A DNA stretch of 64,000 bases. It comes from an uncultured Collinsella sp. GTDB taxonomy: Bacteria > Actinomycetota > Coriobacteriia > Coriobacteriales > Coriobacteriaceae. Positions 32,492-41,600 of the stretch are shown piece after piece. The stretch is taken from NCBI GenBank assembly GCA_900545555.1, contig UQZI01000001.1:28055-92054 (forward strand), in the 5' to 3' direction. The translations under genes and the position numbers were made by a program. Under the pieces are notes generated by a model that was not told the origin of the DNA, ran no database searches, and worked only from the letters and a program-made list of their open reading frames with translations. The first letter of the stretch is position 1. The number at the start of each line of letters is the position of its first letter.

Positions 32492-35374
32492 ATGACGCTA
32501 CTGTATTTCCTTACCCTGTTTCCGCTGGTACCGGCGCTGGGCATGCTGCTCGCGCGCGGTGACCGAGCCCGCGACGCGGTAGGGCTTGTAGGCTCTGGCA
32601 TCATTATGGCGGTGACAGTTGTAGTCGCCGTCATGTTTTTTGGCACGGGCCCGCAGAGCTTCGAGGTGGCACCCGGCACCTCGCACGTGCTCTCCATCAT
32701 CAGCTCCGTCATCGACGTCATCCTGTGCGCCGTCATCCTGTACAACGCGTACAAATATAGGAACGCGCTCACCACGGTGCTCGGCGTAGTCCAGTTGGTG
32801 GGCTCGCTCGCCTTTGCAGCCATGACGCTGCCCGCGGCCGAAGCCGTCACGGCAACGCCGCTCTACCTGGACTACATGAGCGTGATCATGGTCCTCGCCG
32901 TCGGCATTGTCGGCAGCCTGATCTGCGTGTATGCCCTGGGATACATGAAGGACTTCCAGGCCCACGACGAGCACGAGGCTGCGCTGCGCGGACAGACCGC
33001 GCCCGACCGTCGCCCGCAGTTCCTGGCGCTTATGTTTCTATTCCTCTCGGCCATGTTCGTCATCGTGACGAGCGACAACCTGGAGTGGCTGTTCTGCGGC
33101 TGGGAAATCACCACCGTGTGCTCGTTCCTCATGATTGGCTACACGCGCACGCCCGAGGCCATCAAAAACGCCTTCACCCAGATCATCCTCAACATGCTGG
33201 GTGGCATCGCGTTTTTGGTCGGCCTTATGTTCCTGCACGTCAACGGCATGCCGTTGACCATCTCGGGCATGATCGAGCTTTCCGGCGCCGGAACCGCGCA
33301 ATCCGCGCTGCTGGTGATGCCGGTCATCCTGCTGTCGCTCGCCGCGCTCACCAAGGCCGCACAGATGCCGTTCCACACCTGGCTGCTCGGCGCCATGGTC
33401 GCCCCCACGCCCACGAGCGCCCTGCTGCACTCGTCCACCATGGTCAAGGCCGGCGTGTTCCTGATGGTCAAGCTGAGCCCGCTCTATGCCATCTATCCCG
33501 TGACCGGTTTTATGGTCACGAGTGTGGGTGCCATCACGTTTTTACTCGCTGCCCTCATGGCGATCTCGCAGAGCAACGCCAAGCGCGTGCTTGCGTACTC
33601 CACCATTTCCAACCTGGGCCTCATCAGTGCCTGCCTGGGTGTCGGCGCGCCCGAGGCCGTATGGGCCGCCATCTTCCTGATCCTGTTCCACGCGGTGGCA
33701 AAGTCGCTGCTGTTCCTGTGCGTGGGCACGGCCGAACATCATATCGGCAGCCGCAATATCGAGGACATGGATGGTATGTTCAGCCGCATGCCGCACCTGA
33801 CGCGTCTGATGATGCTGGGCATCATGGGCATGTTTGTGGCGCCGTTTGGCATGCTCGTGTCCAAGTGGGGCGCCCTGGTGGCGTTCGCGCAGACCGGCAA
33901 CGTGCTCATGATCATGGTGCTTGCCTTTGGCTCGGCCGCGACGTTCTTCTTCTGGGGCAAGTGGCTTGCCAAGCTTTCGGGCGTCGACCCCACGGCTCAA
34001 AACGTTGAGGTCAATGTCCATAAGACCGAATGGATGGCCCTCAACACCATCGCCGCGCTGCTGATTCTTTGCTGCGTGGCGTTCCCGCTCATCTCGAGCG
34101 GCCTGGTGTCGCCTTACTTGGCCATGGTGTTTGGCCGCGTGCCGTACGTTATTGGCAAGGACTCCATGTATCTGATGGTGGTTATCGTGGCGTTTATCGC
34201 CGTGGTGCTGCTGACTTCATTCCGCGTGAGCAACAAACCGCACGTCAACGTGTACCTTTCGGGTGTGGGGACCGACAAATATCGCCATTTCCGTGGCTCG
34301 ATGGGACACGAGGTGAAGGCCGAAAAGCGCAATTGGTACTCGGAGGACGCCCTTGGCGAGAAGCGTATTGGCCCCGCGGGTAGCGTCGTGTGTTGCAGCA
34401 TTATCTTGTTTGCGCTGCTGTGTTGCGCGTGGATTGGGCCCGAGAGACTTGCCATGAGCGCGCCCTCGGTGCTGCGCGGTAAGTATTTTGAAGGTTCGGG
34501 TGTCGTGGGCATATTTATTGGTACCGTGGCATTTGCCTTGATTGCGCCGCTTGTGGGAGGCCTGATCGACGGCCTTGACCGCAAGCTTTCGGCCCGCATG
34601 CAGGGCCGTGTGGGCCCGCGCCTGCTGCAACCGTTCTACGACGTTGCCAAGCTGCTGCGCAAGGCCCCTGCCAGCGTAAACACCATGGACGATACCTATA
34701 TGGCATGCGCGCTCATCTTCACCGTCGTGGGCGGCGGCATCTTTGTGTCGGGTTCTAACACGCTACTGTGCGCTTTTATGGTGACGCTCGCCGCGATCTT
34801 TGTGGTGCTGGCGTCCGCCTCGACGCAAAGCCCGTTTGCCCAGGTCGGTGCCGACCGCGAGTTGCTGCAGGTCATGAGCTACGAGCCCGCCGTTCTGCTG
34901 ATGAGCGTGGGCCTGTACCTTGCCACCGATAGCTTTGATTCCATCGCCGTGACGGGGCAGTCGGCCCCCATCATCGTGTACAGCGCGCCCATTTTCCTCG
35001 CGCTGCTCGCGGTGCTTACCATCAAACTGCGCAAGTCGCCGTTCGATCTTTCGTACTCGCATCACGCGCATCAGGAGATTGTCCAGGGCGTCGCCACCGA
35101 GATGAGCGGCGGCACGCTGGCCAAGATGACCCTTATGCACTGGTGTGAGACCGTGCTGTTTTTGATGTGGGTGGGCATGTTCTTTGTTTGGGACAACCCG
35201 GTGAGCTGGGTCGTAGCCCTGGTCGTGATGGCCGCGACGTATTTTGTCGAGGTGCTGATCGACAACACCTTCGCACGCAGCACCTGGCGCAGCTGCTTTA
35301 AGCTCGGCTGGGGCGTGGCGCTGGTGTTTGGCCTGCTCAACCTTATGCCCATCCTCGTCGACGTGTTTATTTAG
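32492..35374 (+). CDS. echAB: Ech-type hydrogenase membrane subunits EchA and EchB fused in one polypeptide
   Basis: This 960-residue protein begins with an antiporter-like NuoL/HyfB/EchA domain (residues 1-about 640): LEWLFCGWEITTVCSFLMIGYTRTPEA, the discontinuous-helix region KAAQMPFHTWLLGAMVAPTPTSALLHSSTMVKAGVFL and IFLILFHAVAKSLLFLCVG. From about residue 665 it is a NuoH/EchB domain: PLVGGLIDGLDRKLSARMQGRVGPRLLQPFYDVAKLL, QVMSYEPAVLL and KSPFDLSYSHHAHQEI. The two are separate genes in described Ech operons. No stop or frame change separates them. It should form the ion-pumping membrane arm. GGGGGAG precedes the start; the four soluble subunits follow directly. Confidence 0.88.
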   Translation: MTLLYFLTLFPLVPALGMLLARGDRARDAVGLVGSGIIMAVTVVVAVMFFGTGPQSFEVAPGTSHVLSIISSVIDVILCAVILYNAYKYRNALTTVLGVVQLVGSLAFAAMTLPAAEAVTATPLYLDYMSVIMVLAVGIVGSLICVYALGYMKDFQAHDEHEAALRGQTAPDRRPQFLALMFLFLSAMFVIVTSDNLEWLFCGWEITTVCSFLMIGYTRTPEAIKNAFTQIILNMLGGIAFLVGLMFLHVNGMPLTISGMIELSGAGTAQSALLVMPVILLSLAALTKAAQMPFHTWLLGAMVAPTPTSALLHSSTMVKAGVFLMVKLSPLYAIYPVTGFMVTSVGAITFLLAALMAISQSNAKRVLAYSTISNLGLISACLGVGAPEAVWAAIFLILFHAVAKSLLFLCVGTAEHHIGSRNIEDMDGMFSRMPHLTRLMMLGIMGMFVAPFGMLVSKWGALVAFAQTGNVLMIMVLAFGSAATFFFWGKWLAKLSGVDPTAQNVEVNVHKTEWMALNTIAALLILCCVAFPLISSGLVSPYLAMVFGRVPYVIGKDSMYLMVVIVAFIAVVLLTSFRVSNKPHVNVYLSGVGTDKYRHFRGSMGHEVKAEKRNWYSEDALGEKRIGPAGSVVCCSIILFALLCCAWIGPERLAMSAPSVLRGKYFEGSGVVGIFIGTVAFALIAPLVGGLIDGLDRKLSARMQGRVGPRLLQPFYDVAKLLRKAPASVNTMDDTYMACALIFTVVGGGIFVSGSNTLLCAFMVTLAAIFVVLASASTQSPFAQVGADRELLQVMSYEPAVLLMSVGLYLATDSFDSIAVTGQSAPIIVYSAPIFLALLAVLTIKLRKSPFDLSYSHHAHQEIVQGVATEMSGGTLAKMTLMHWCETVLFLMWVGMFFVWDNPVSWVVALVVMAATYFVEVLIDNTFARSTWRSCFKLGWGVALVFGLLNLMPILVDVFI

Positions 35375-35386
35375 GAGGCGGCATCC

Positions 35387-35980
35387 ATGGATCATAAAAT
35401 GTCGCGCTCACCGTGGGTTATTCATTACGACGGCTCGAGCTGCAACGGATGCGATATCGAGGTGCTGGCCTCGCTTACCCCACTGTTCGATGCGGAGCGC
35501 TTTGGCGTGGTCAACACCGGCAACCCCAAGCATGCGGACATCTTTTTGGTGACGGGGTCGGTCAATGCCCAGAACCTGCCCGTCGTGCGTCAGATTTACA
35601 ACCAGATGCTCGAGCCCAAGTGCGTGGTGGCGTGCGGCATCTGCGCGTGCTCGGGCGGCGTGTTCCGCGATGCCTACAACGTGATCGGCGGCGTGGACCG
35701 CGCGATTCCCGTGGACGTGTACGCGCCCGGGTGCGCCATTCGCCCCGAGACGGTGATCGATGCCATCGTGGAGGCGTGCGGCATCTTGGACCAGAAGGAG
35801 GCCGTGATGCGCGCCGGCGGCGATCCGCTCACCGTGGGCGGCGCCGCCACCTGGGACGGTGGCGTTGAGCTGGGCGAGGACGGGTTTGTGGCCGCGGCTG
35901 AGGCCGGCGACGCGCCCGCCGCTGGCGACGCACCTGCTGGGACGCCCGCCGCGTCCGTCGCTGCAAAGGAGGCCGAGTAA
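35387..35980 (+). CDS. echC: Ech hydrogenase small subunit EchC (NuoB-like)
   Basis: The 197-residue protein has the NuoB/EchC cluster ligands C19-x2-C22 (SSCNGCDIEVLA), Cys in VVACGICACSGG and Cys in YAPGCAIRPE, which bind the [4Fe-4S] cluster next to the large subunit. Residues 1-145 are the family core. The tail from about 150 is an Ala/Gly/Glu-rich extension (AEAGDAPAAGDAPAGTPAA) without obvious fold. AGGAGG lies before the start. The stop overlaps echD (TAATG). Confidence 0.92.
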   Translation: MDHKMSRSPWVIHYDGSSCNGCDIEVLASLTPLFDAERFGVVNTGNPKHADIFLVTGSVNAQNLPVVRQIYNQMLEPKCVVACGICACSGGVFRDAYNVIGGVDRAIPVDVYAPGCAIRPETVIDAIVEACGILDQKEAVMRAGGDPLTVGGAATWDGGVELGEDGFVAAAEAGDAPAAGDAPAGTPAASVAAKEAE

Positions 35981-36699
35981 TGCAAGAGGCAATCTATACC
36001 ATCGTTGGGATCGACGAGCTCCTGTCGCATGTCCAGGCGCTTAAGGGCGTCGGTGCGCGCTTTGTGCAAATGCACGCCGAGCGTAACGTCGACGACGGCT
36101 CGTATCGCTTGGTCTATACGTTTATCAACGTTCGTGCTGCTCAGGAGCATATTGCGCAGGACGGCAGCTACGCGATTGAGAACCTGGTGGTTGAGGGCAT
36201 CGAACAGTATCAGGAGATTCCGTCCATCAGCTCGTATTACCCCGCGGTGTTCCCGTTTGAAAATGAGGCCCACGACCTGTTTGGTCTTGCCATTACCGAT
36301 ATGCAGATCGACTTTAAGGGCTTTTTCTACCAGGTTTCGACTGCCGAGCCCATGAGCGTTATCACGCCCGAGGTGAAGGCCGCGCGCGAGAAGGCCATGA
36401 AGGTCCGCGCGGCTGCCGAGGCCAAGGCGCGCAAGGTCGCTGCCGAGAAGGCCGCCGCGGCTGCGGCTGCTGCAGGGGAGGGCGTTGCGGGCGCCGGCGA
36501 TGCTGCGGGTGCTGCCGTTGCTCAGCCCGCTGCGGCTGCCGGCTCCGATGCTCAGCACGATGAGGCTGCTGCAAAGGCCGCGCTCAAGGCTGCCGAGATG
36601 GAGGCAAAGCTCGCCGCCATGGATCCCGAGAAAGCGGCCAAGGTCCGCGCGGCGCTTGCCGCCAAGGTCGCCCGCGACAAGCAGAAAAAGGAGGCGTAA
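35980..36699 (+). CDS. echD: Ech hydrogenase subunit EchD (NuoC-like) with Ala/Lys-rich tail
   Basis: Residues 1-125 of this 239-residue protein match the NuoC/EchD 30-kDa family, including the signature IPSISSYYPAVFPFENEAHDLFGL. Residues from about 130 are a charged, Ala-rich helical tail (KAAREKAMKVRAAAEAKARKVAAEKAA, then a Gly/Ala linker and a second Ala/Lys/Glu helix) that the family lacks. The tail could be a coiled coil or a flexible tether. It is the third gene of the hydrogenase operon, starting within the echC stop. Confidence 0.88.
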   Translation: MQEAIYTIVGIDELLSHVQALKGVGARFVQMHAERNVDDGSYRLVYTFINVRAAQEHIAQDGSYAIENLVVEGIEQYQEIPSISSYYPAVFPFENEAHDLFGLAITDMQIDFKGFFYQVSTAEPMSVITPEVKAAREKAMKVRAAAEAKARKVAAEKAAAAAAAAGEGVAGAGDAAGAAVAQPAAAAGSDAQHDEAAAKAALKAAEMEAKLAAMDPEKAAKVRAALAAKVARDKQKKEA

Positions 36700-36704
36700 G
36701 GTCC

Positions 36705-37793
36705 ATGGCTCATCGCTCCGTTATTCCGTTTGGCCCGCAGCACCCGGTGCTGCCCGAGCCGCTTCATCTGGACCTGGTGATCGAGGACGACCGTGTCATC
36801 GAGGCAATTCCGCAGATTGGCTTTGTGCACCGCGGACTCGAGAAGCTCACCGAAAAGCGCGACATGCACCAGTTTGGCTACATCGCCGAGCGCATCTGCG
36901 GCATCTGCGCCGTGGGCCACAGCTACGGCTATGCCAGCGCCTGCGAGCGCATGCTCGACATCGAGGTGCCCGGCCGCGTGCAGTATATCCGCACCATTTT
37001 GCACGAGCTTTCGCGCATCCACTCGCACTTGCTGTGGCTGGGCCTGCTCGCCGATGCCTTTGGCTTCGAGGCGCTCTTCTATCGTTCGTGGACCCTGCGC
37101 GAGCAGATCCTCAAGATCTTCGAGAGCACGTGCGGAGGGCGCGTGATTTTGTCGATTAACGAGATCGGCGGCCTTAAGCACGACATTGAGGACTCCGAGC
37201 TAGCGGGTATTGTCCAGACGCTCGACGCTATGCGCCCCGACTACGAGGCCCTGGTGCATACGTTTTTGGACGACAATAGCTGCGGCGAGCGCCTGCATGG
37301 CGTGGGTGCGATCAGCAAGAAGGACGCGCTGGATCTGTCGATGGTCGGCCCGTTCGGTCGCGCCTCGGGCGTGGATTATGACGTGCGCATGTTCGGTGAC
37401 GGTGCCTATGCGGACTTGGCTGCGTTTGAGCCGATTGTTGCCACCGATGGCGACTGTTATGCCCGCTGCCAGGTGCGTTGTGCCGAGGTTACGCAGGCCA
37501 TGGACATTATCAAGGAGCTTGTCGGCAAGATTCCGCACGACGGTATCGGCGGGCGTACCAAGCTCACGCCGGCCGACGGCGCGCGCGGCGAGGTTGTGAT
37601 TGAACAGCCGCGCGGCGAGGCATATTACTATGTGCGCGGTAACGGCACCAAGAACCTGGACCGTTTCCGCGTGCGCACGCCGACGTCGCAGAACCTGGCG
37701 GGTCTGACGCATGCGCTGCAGGGCGTGCTCCTTGCCAACGTGCCCATGATTATCCTGACCATCGACCCCTGCATTAGCTGCACGGAAAGGTAG
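36705..37793 (+). CDS. echE: Ech hydrogenase large subunit EchE, [NiFe] catalytic
   Basis: This 362-residue protein has the two CxxC pairs that hold the [NiFe] centre: C65/C68 in RICGICAVGHS and C356/C359 in DPCISCTER. QIGFVHRGLEKL and ILHELSRIHSHLLWLGLL are also conserved in NuoD/EchE. It ends three residues after the last Cys, as in group 4 hydrogenases with no long peptide to be cleaved. It produces H2 from protons using electrons passed from EchF and EchC. No hyp maturation genes are in the window. Confidence 0.94.
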   Translation: MAHRSVIPFGPQHPVLPEPLHLDLVIEDDRVIEAIPQIGFVHRGLEKLTEKRDMHQFGYIAERICGICAVGHSYGYASACERMLDIEVPGRVQYIRTILHELSRIHSHLLWLGLLADAFGFEALFYRSWTLREQILKIFESTCGGRVILSINEIGGLKHDIEDSELAGIVQTLDAMRPDYEALVHTFLDDNSCGERLHGVGAISKKDALDLSMVGPFGRASGVDYDVRMFGDGAYADLAAFEPIVATDGDCYARCQVRCAEVTQAMDIIKELVGKIPHDGIGGRTKLTPADGARGEVVIEQPRGEAYYYVRGNGTKNLDRFRVRTPTSQNLAGLTHALQGVLLANVPMIILTIDPCISCTER

Positions 37794-37800
37794 GCGCGGC

Positions 37801-38142
37801 ATGAGTTTGCTGACATTTGCCAAGACGGCCTTGGGCTCTATGGTCAAGCAGCCGGTAACGGTGTGCTATCCGCAGGAAAAGCTCGCGGCACCCGAGCGCT
37901 TGCGCGGGCATATCGTCAACGACATGGACGTGTGTATCTGCTGCGGCATGTGTGCGCGCCGTTGCCCGGCGGGCGCACTCGCGGTCGATCGCACGGGCGG
38001 AACGTGGTCGATCGACCCGTATGCCTGCGTGGTGTGCGGCGAGTGCATCGAAAGCTGCCCCAAGCACTGCCTGACTATGGACACCGCCCGCACCCCAGTC
38101 GCAGCGGACAAGACTCCCACAGTAGAAACCAAGCCGGAATAG
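37801..38142 (+). CDS. echF: Ech hydrogenase ferredoxin-like subunit EchF
   Basis: This 113-residue protein has two CxxCxxCxxxCP motifs (VCICCGMCARRCPAGAL and ACVVCGECIESCPKHCL) for two [4Fe-4S] clusters, the NuoI/EchF electron entry point that accepts electrons from ferredoxin. It is the last gene of the operon, 7 bp after echE. A GC-rich hairpin follows at 38157. The short C-terminal tail (TPVAADKTPTVETKPE) has no recognised function. Confidence 0.93.
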   Translation: MSLLTFAKTALGSMVKQPVTVCYPQEKLAAPERLRGHIVNDMDVCICCGMCARRCPAGALAVDRTGGTWSIDPYACVVCGECIESCPKHCLTMDTARTPVAADKTPTVETKPE

Positions 38143-38156
38143 CGCTGGAATAGGGA

Positions 38157-38182
38157 CCGGTGGGGCAAAAATGCCCCACCGG
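38157..38182 (+). terminator. hairpin after the ech operon
   Basis: CCGGTGGGGCA-AAAA-TGCCCCACCGG is a perfect 11-bp stem. It has no T tract, so its strength as a terminator is uncertain. Confidence 0.6.
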
Positions 38183-38216
38183 CCCCGCGCTTAAACGCGC
38201 GGTTGTGCCGTCGCGA

Positions 38217-38378
38217 ACAAAACTATGACGGATTACGGGGCTGGATAGCGAATCTCCGACCATGCAGAAAATCGCAAAAACAAAACCGCAGGTAGACAGC
38301 CTGCCGTTTTTCAAAAAATGAGGGTATGGATGAGGGTCCCGACTTTAGCCCCGTAATCCGGCATAGTTTTGAAATGGC
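38217..38378. repeat. foldback element A, copy 2
   Basis: ACTATGACGGATTACGGGGCT and its near complement AGCCCCGTAATCCGGCATAG form the ends (the left arm has one changed base). The interior holds ACCATGC and GGTATGG and the inner stem AAAACCGCAGG-TAGACAG-CCTGCCGTTTT. Part of the 468-bp gap 38143-38610. Confidence 0.85.
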
Positions 38379-38398
38379 ACCATATCCGTAACAGCCCT

Positions 38399-38432
38399 TG
38401 ATCTACCGTAGACGGAGGAAAGCGGATCATTT
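38399..38432 (-). repeat. palindrome family C, copy 4 (degenerate)
   Basis: TGATC, GACGGAGGAAAGC, GGATCA. The GGGGACGG core has become GTAGACGG. It follows A2 in the same relative arrangement as C and A elsewhere. Confidence 0.55.
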
Positions 38433-38478
38433 TTGCCTGATGGCACCGAGTCGCACTTGTTTTCCTGCGAAAACGCCG

Positions 38479-38558
38479 TGTCTCAACTTTGGTGAGACAT
38501 TTGTCTCACGCCCAAAACAGAATCTGGAACATGTGTCACCTGCCCAAATTGTGTCTCA
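38479..38558 (+). promoter_or_regulatory. cluster of TGTCTCA motifs upstream of the adhesin
   Basis: TGTCTCA occurs three times on the plus strand (38479, 38502, 38552) and once inverted (TGAGACA at 38493), the first and inverted copies forming a hairpin. The last copy ends 52 bp before the adhesin start. I read it as a possible operator or promoter region; no consensus sigma-70 promoter was found. Confidence 0.45.
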
Positions 38559-38610
38559 TTTCGTAACTTTAGGCTGTTGCAAGGTCTGAGACCGCGAGAA
38601 GGGAGACGCG

Positions 38611-41600
38611 ATGAGTAAGTACACGAGGGGTCTCTTGGCGGTGATACTGGCCGTAGTGCTGGTATTGCCAGCCGCAGCATTCGCCATGCTGCCCGAGGCC
38701 AACGCCAGGTCCAGCACCGGAATGGACGGGCCGACAGTAAGCGGAACGGTCGTCGACCCCGACACCAGCGGACGCTGGGAAATCTGGGCGGCCGGTCACA
38801 ACGGTAACAAAGTAACGACTCAAAACGTCGGCCGAATCTGGACCGACAAGACGGTCAAGAAAGCCGGAGAAAACGAAGCGTCAGATTTTGTGACTACGCT
38901 TTCGGCGATGTCCTCGACGTCTAATTCAACCGTGACAGTCACCACGCCACTCGACATCGTGATGGTGCTGGATGCCTCCGGCTCGATGGATGATCCTATG
39001 GGTGGCAGAGATTCCACCAAGCGTATCGATGCACTGAAGAGCGCTGCGAACAGCTTTATCAATACCATCGCCAAACAAAACGAGGCTGTCGAGGGCGTCA
39101 ATAGGCAGCATAGGGTTGCCATTGTTAAGTTTGCGGGCAAGAAGTCCAACGATATCGGCAACAATATGTATCGCGACGGAGGGTACTCCTACAATTACAC
39201 CCAGGTTATGAAAGAATTGACCTACTGTTCCGGCAGCAATGCGGATGATCTCAAGAAGAATACAATTAATCAAATTCAGCCTGCCGGCGCCACGCGCGCC
39301 GACTATGGCCTAGAGCTGGCCGAGGGAATCACTATCACTTCTGGCCGCAAAGACGCCAAGAAGATTATTGTGTTCTTTACCGACGGTACGCCAACAAAGC
39401 AAAATAAATTCGATGCGGGTGTCGCCAACGCTGCCGTGACAGCTGCTAAGAACATGAAGGACGGCAAGGCCACCGTTTATACCATCGGTATCTTTGGCGG
39501 AGCGAATCCCGGTGCGGGCATTCAAGATTTAGGAACAGACGAAGCGAATAAAGCGAACAAGTTCATGCAGGCCGTGTCGAGCAACTATCCCAATGCCACG
39601 GCATGGGATACCCACGGCACACGCGCGGAAAACTCCGACTACTACAAGTCGGCGACCAATGCAGAAGAGCTCAAGAAGGTCTTCGACGACATCTCGCAGG
39701 CCATTACGTCGGAGCCGCCTTATCCGACCGAAATCCACAAGGGCTACGACGAGACCAAGTCCGGCTACATCACGTTTACCGACGAGCTGGGCGACTTTAT
39801 GCAGGTCGACGGATTTACCGAAGTCGTCATCAACGGCACGTCGTTTACCAAGGCGAGCAAGACGGTCAACGAAGAAACCAATACCGACACCTACGAGTTC
39901 ACCGACAAGGCAAAGGACCTGCTCATTACCGTGCAACATGCCGGCGATGATAATCCCCAGAAGGGCGATATCGTAACGGTTAACATTCCTGCGTCGTTGA
40001 TTCCGCTGAGCCACTTTAAGACCGTAGACGGCAAGCTTTCGGTCGACAGCGTTAAGCCCATCCAGGTGAAGTATGCCTCGAGCGTGAAGAGCGCCGCACT
40101 TGACAACCTGTTTACGCCCGAGAAGGTAGCAGGGCTCAAGAACTACATCGAGCATAATACGACTGTCGATGACGGCGCCAAGACCGTGAGCTTCTACGCG
40201 AACAAGTGGAGCGGTGGTGCGTTGGGTGATACGGTTGCGACCTTTGAGCCGGCCGACACCAACCGCTACTACTACTTCCAGAAGCAGACTCCTATTTACA
40301 CGGATAAGGAATGCACGCAGCCCGCAAAGAATTCGCTGGCAGATACCGGCACCTATTACTACAAGGATAAGTTTGAAGAGCAGGGCGAGAACGGCGAGGC
40401 CAAGCCCGCCACCGCCGTCATCGAGTTTATCGGCGGCGACGCCGCGAAGTTCGACGGCGCGATTGTTCCCGATGAGAACGGTAACTTGGTGTTTACTGTG
40501 GGAACCGCACGCCTGGCCTTTATCGATGAGCTCCACACCACCAAGGAGAGCGTGGGCGGCAACAAAACCGATACCGCGACCGACGTACTCAATCCCAAGT
40601 GGAACAACATATCCGCCAAGGCGACCGCGACGCATGTCAACTCCTACCTGGGCAACAACGGCAAGATCAGCTATAAGTACGACATGACGCCGGTAACGGT
40701 GGATACCAAGGATACCAAGGCCGGCTTTGACCTGACCAAGGTACTCGAGGGCCGCGACTGGACGAAGGAGGACACGTTTGAGTTTGGGCTGACGTCCGAG
40801 AACGGTGCCCCGATACCCGAGTCCGCGACAGCGCCCGTGACCGCGTCTGTGACCAAGGACGATCTGGACGACAAGGGTAAGGCTGTCATCGACTTCGGCA
40901 CGATCAAATACACCGAGCCCGGCACGTACGTCTACAGGGTCAGCGAAAAGAACGCCGGGACTACGGTTGACGGCATTGCCTACAGCAAGAACGTCGCGGA
41001 GGTCACCGTGACGGTAACGCCCAACAAGAGGGGCGAGCTCAGCGCCGCTGTGAAGGTGACATGGAGCGAAGCCGACGAGACCGAGTTCAAGAACGTCTAC
41101 ACTGCGGAGCCTGTTGAGTCCAGCGTTACCGACAAGATTGACGTGACCAAGTCTCTGACCGGGCGCGACCTTACGGTCGGTGAGTTCAGCTTTGAGCTGC
41201 GCGAGATTAAGGATGAGGACTCTGAGCTTATCGAGACCGTTAAGAACGCTGCCGACGGCAAGGTGACGTTCAGTGCCATCAAGTACACCGAGATCGGCCA
41301 GCACACCTACAAGCTGCATGAGGTTAAGGGCAACGCCGGCGGTATTGACTACGATGACGCGGTCTACACCATCGTGACGACCATCGCCGATAATGGCAAG
41401 GGCCAGCTGGTTGCCACGCACGAGCTGAAGGACGCCAAGGACGTCAAGAGCATCGAGTTCAAGAACGCCTACACCACGAATGCTACCGAGGCATCGCTTG
41501 CGGGTATCAAGAATCTGCAGGTTGACGACGCTCTTACCCCGGCTGATATCACCGGCAAGTTCACCTTTACCGTGACCGGTGAAGAGGGCGCGCCTATGCC

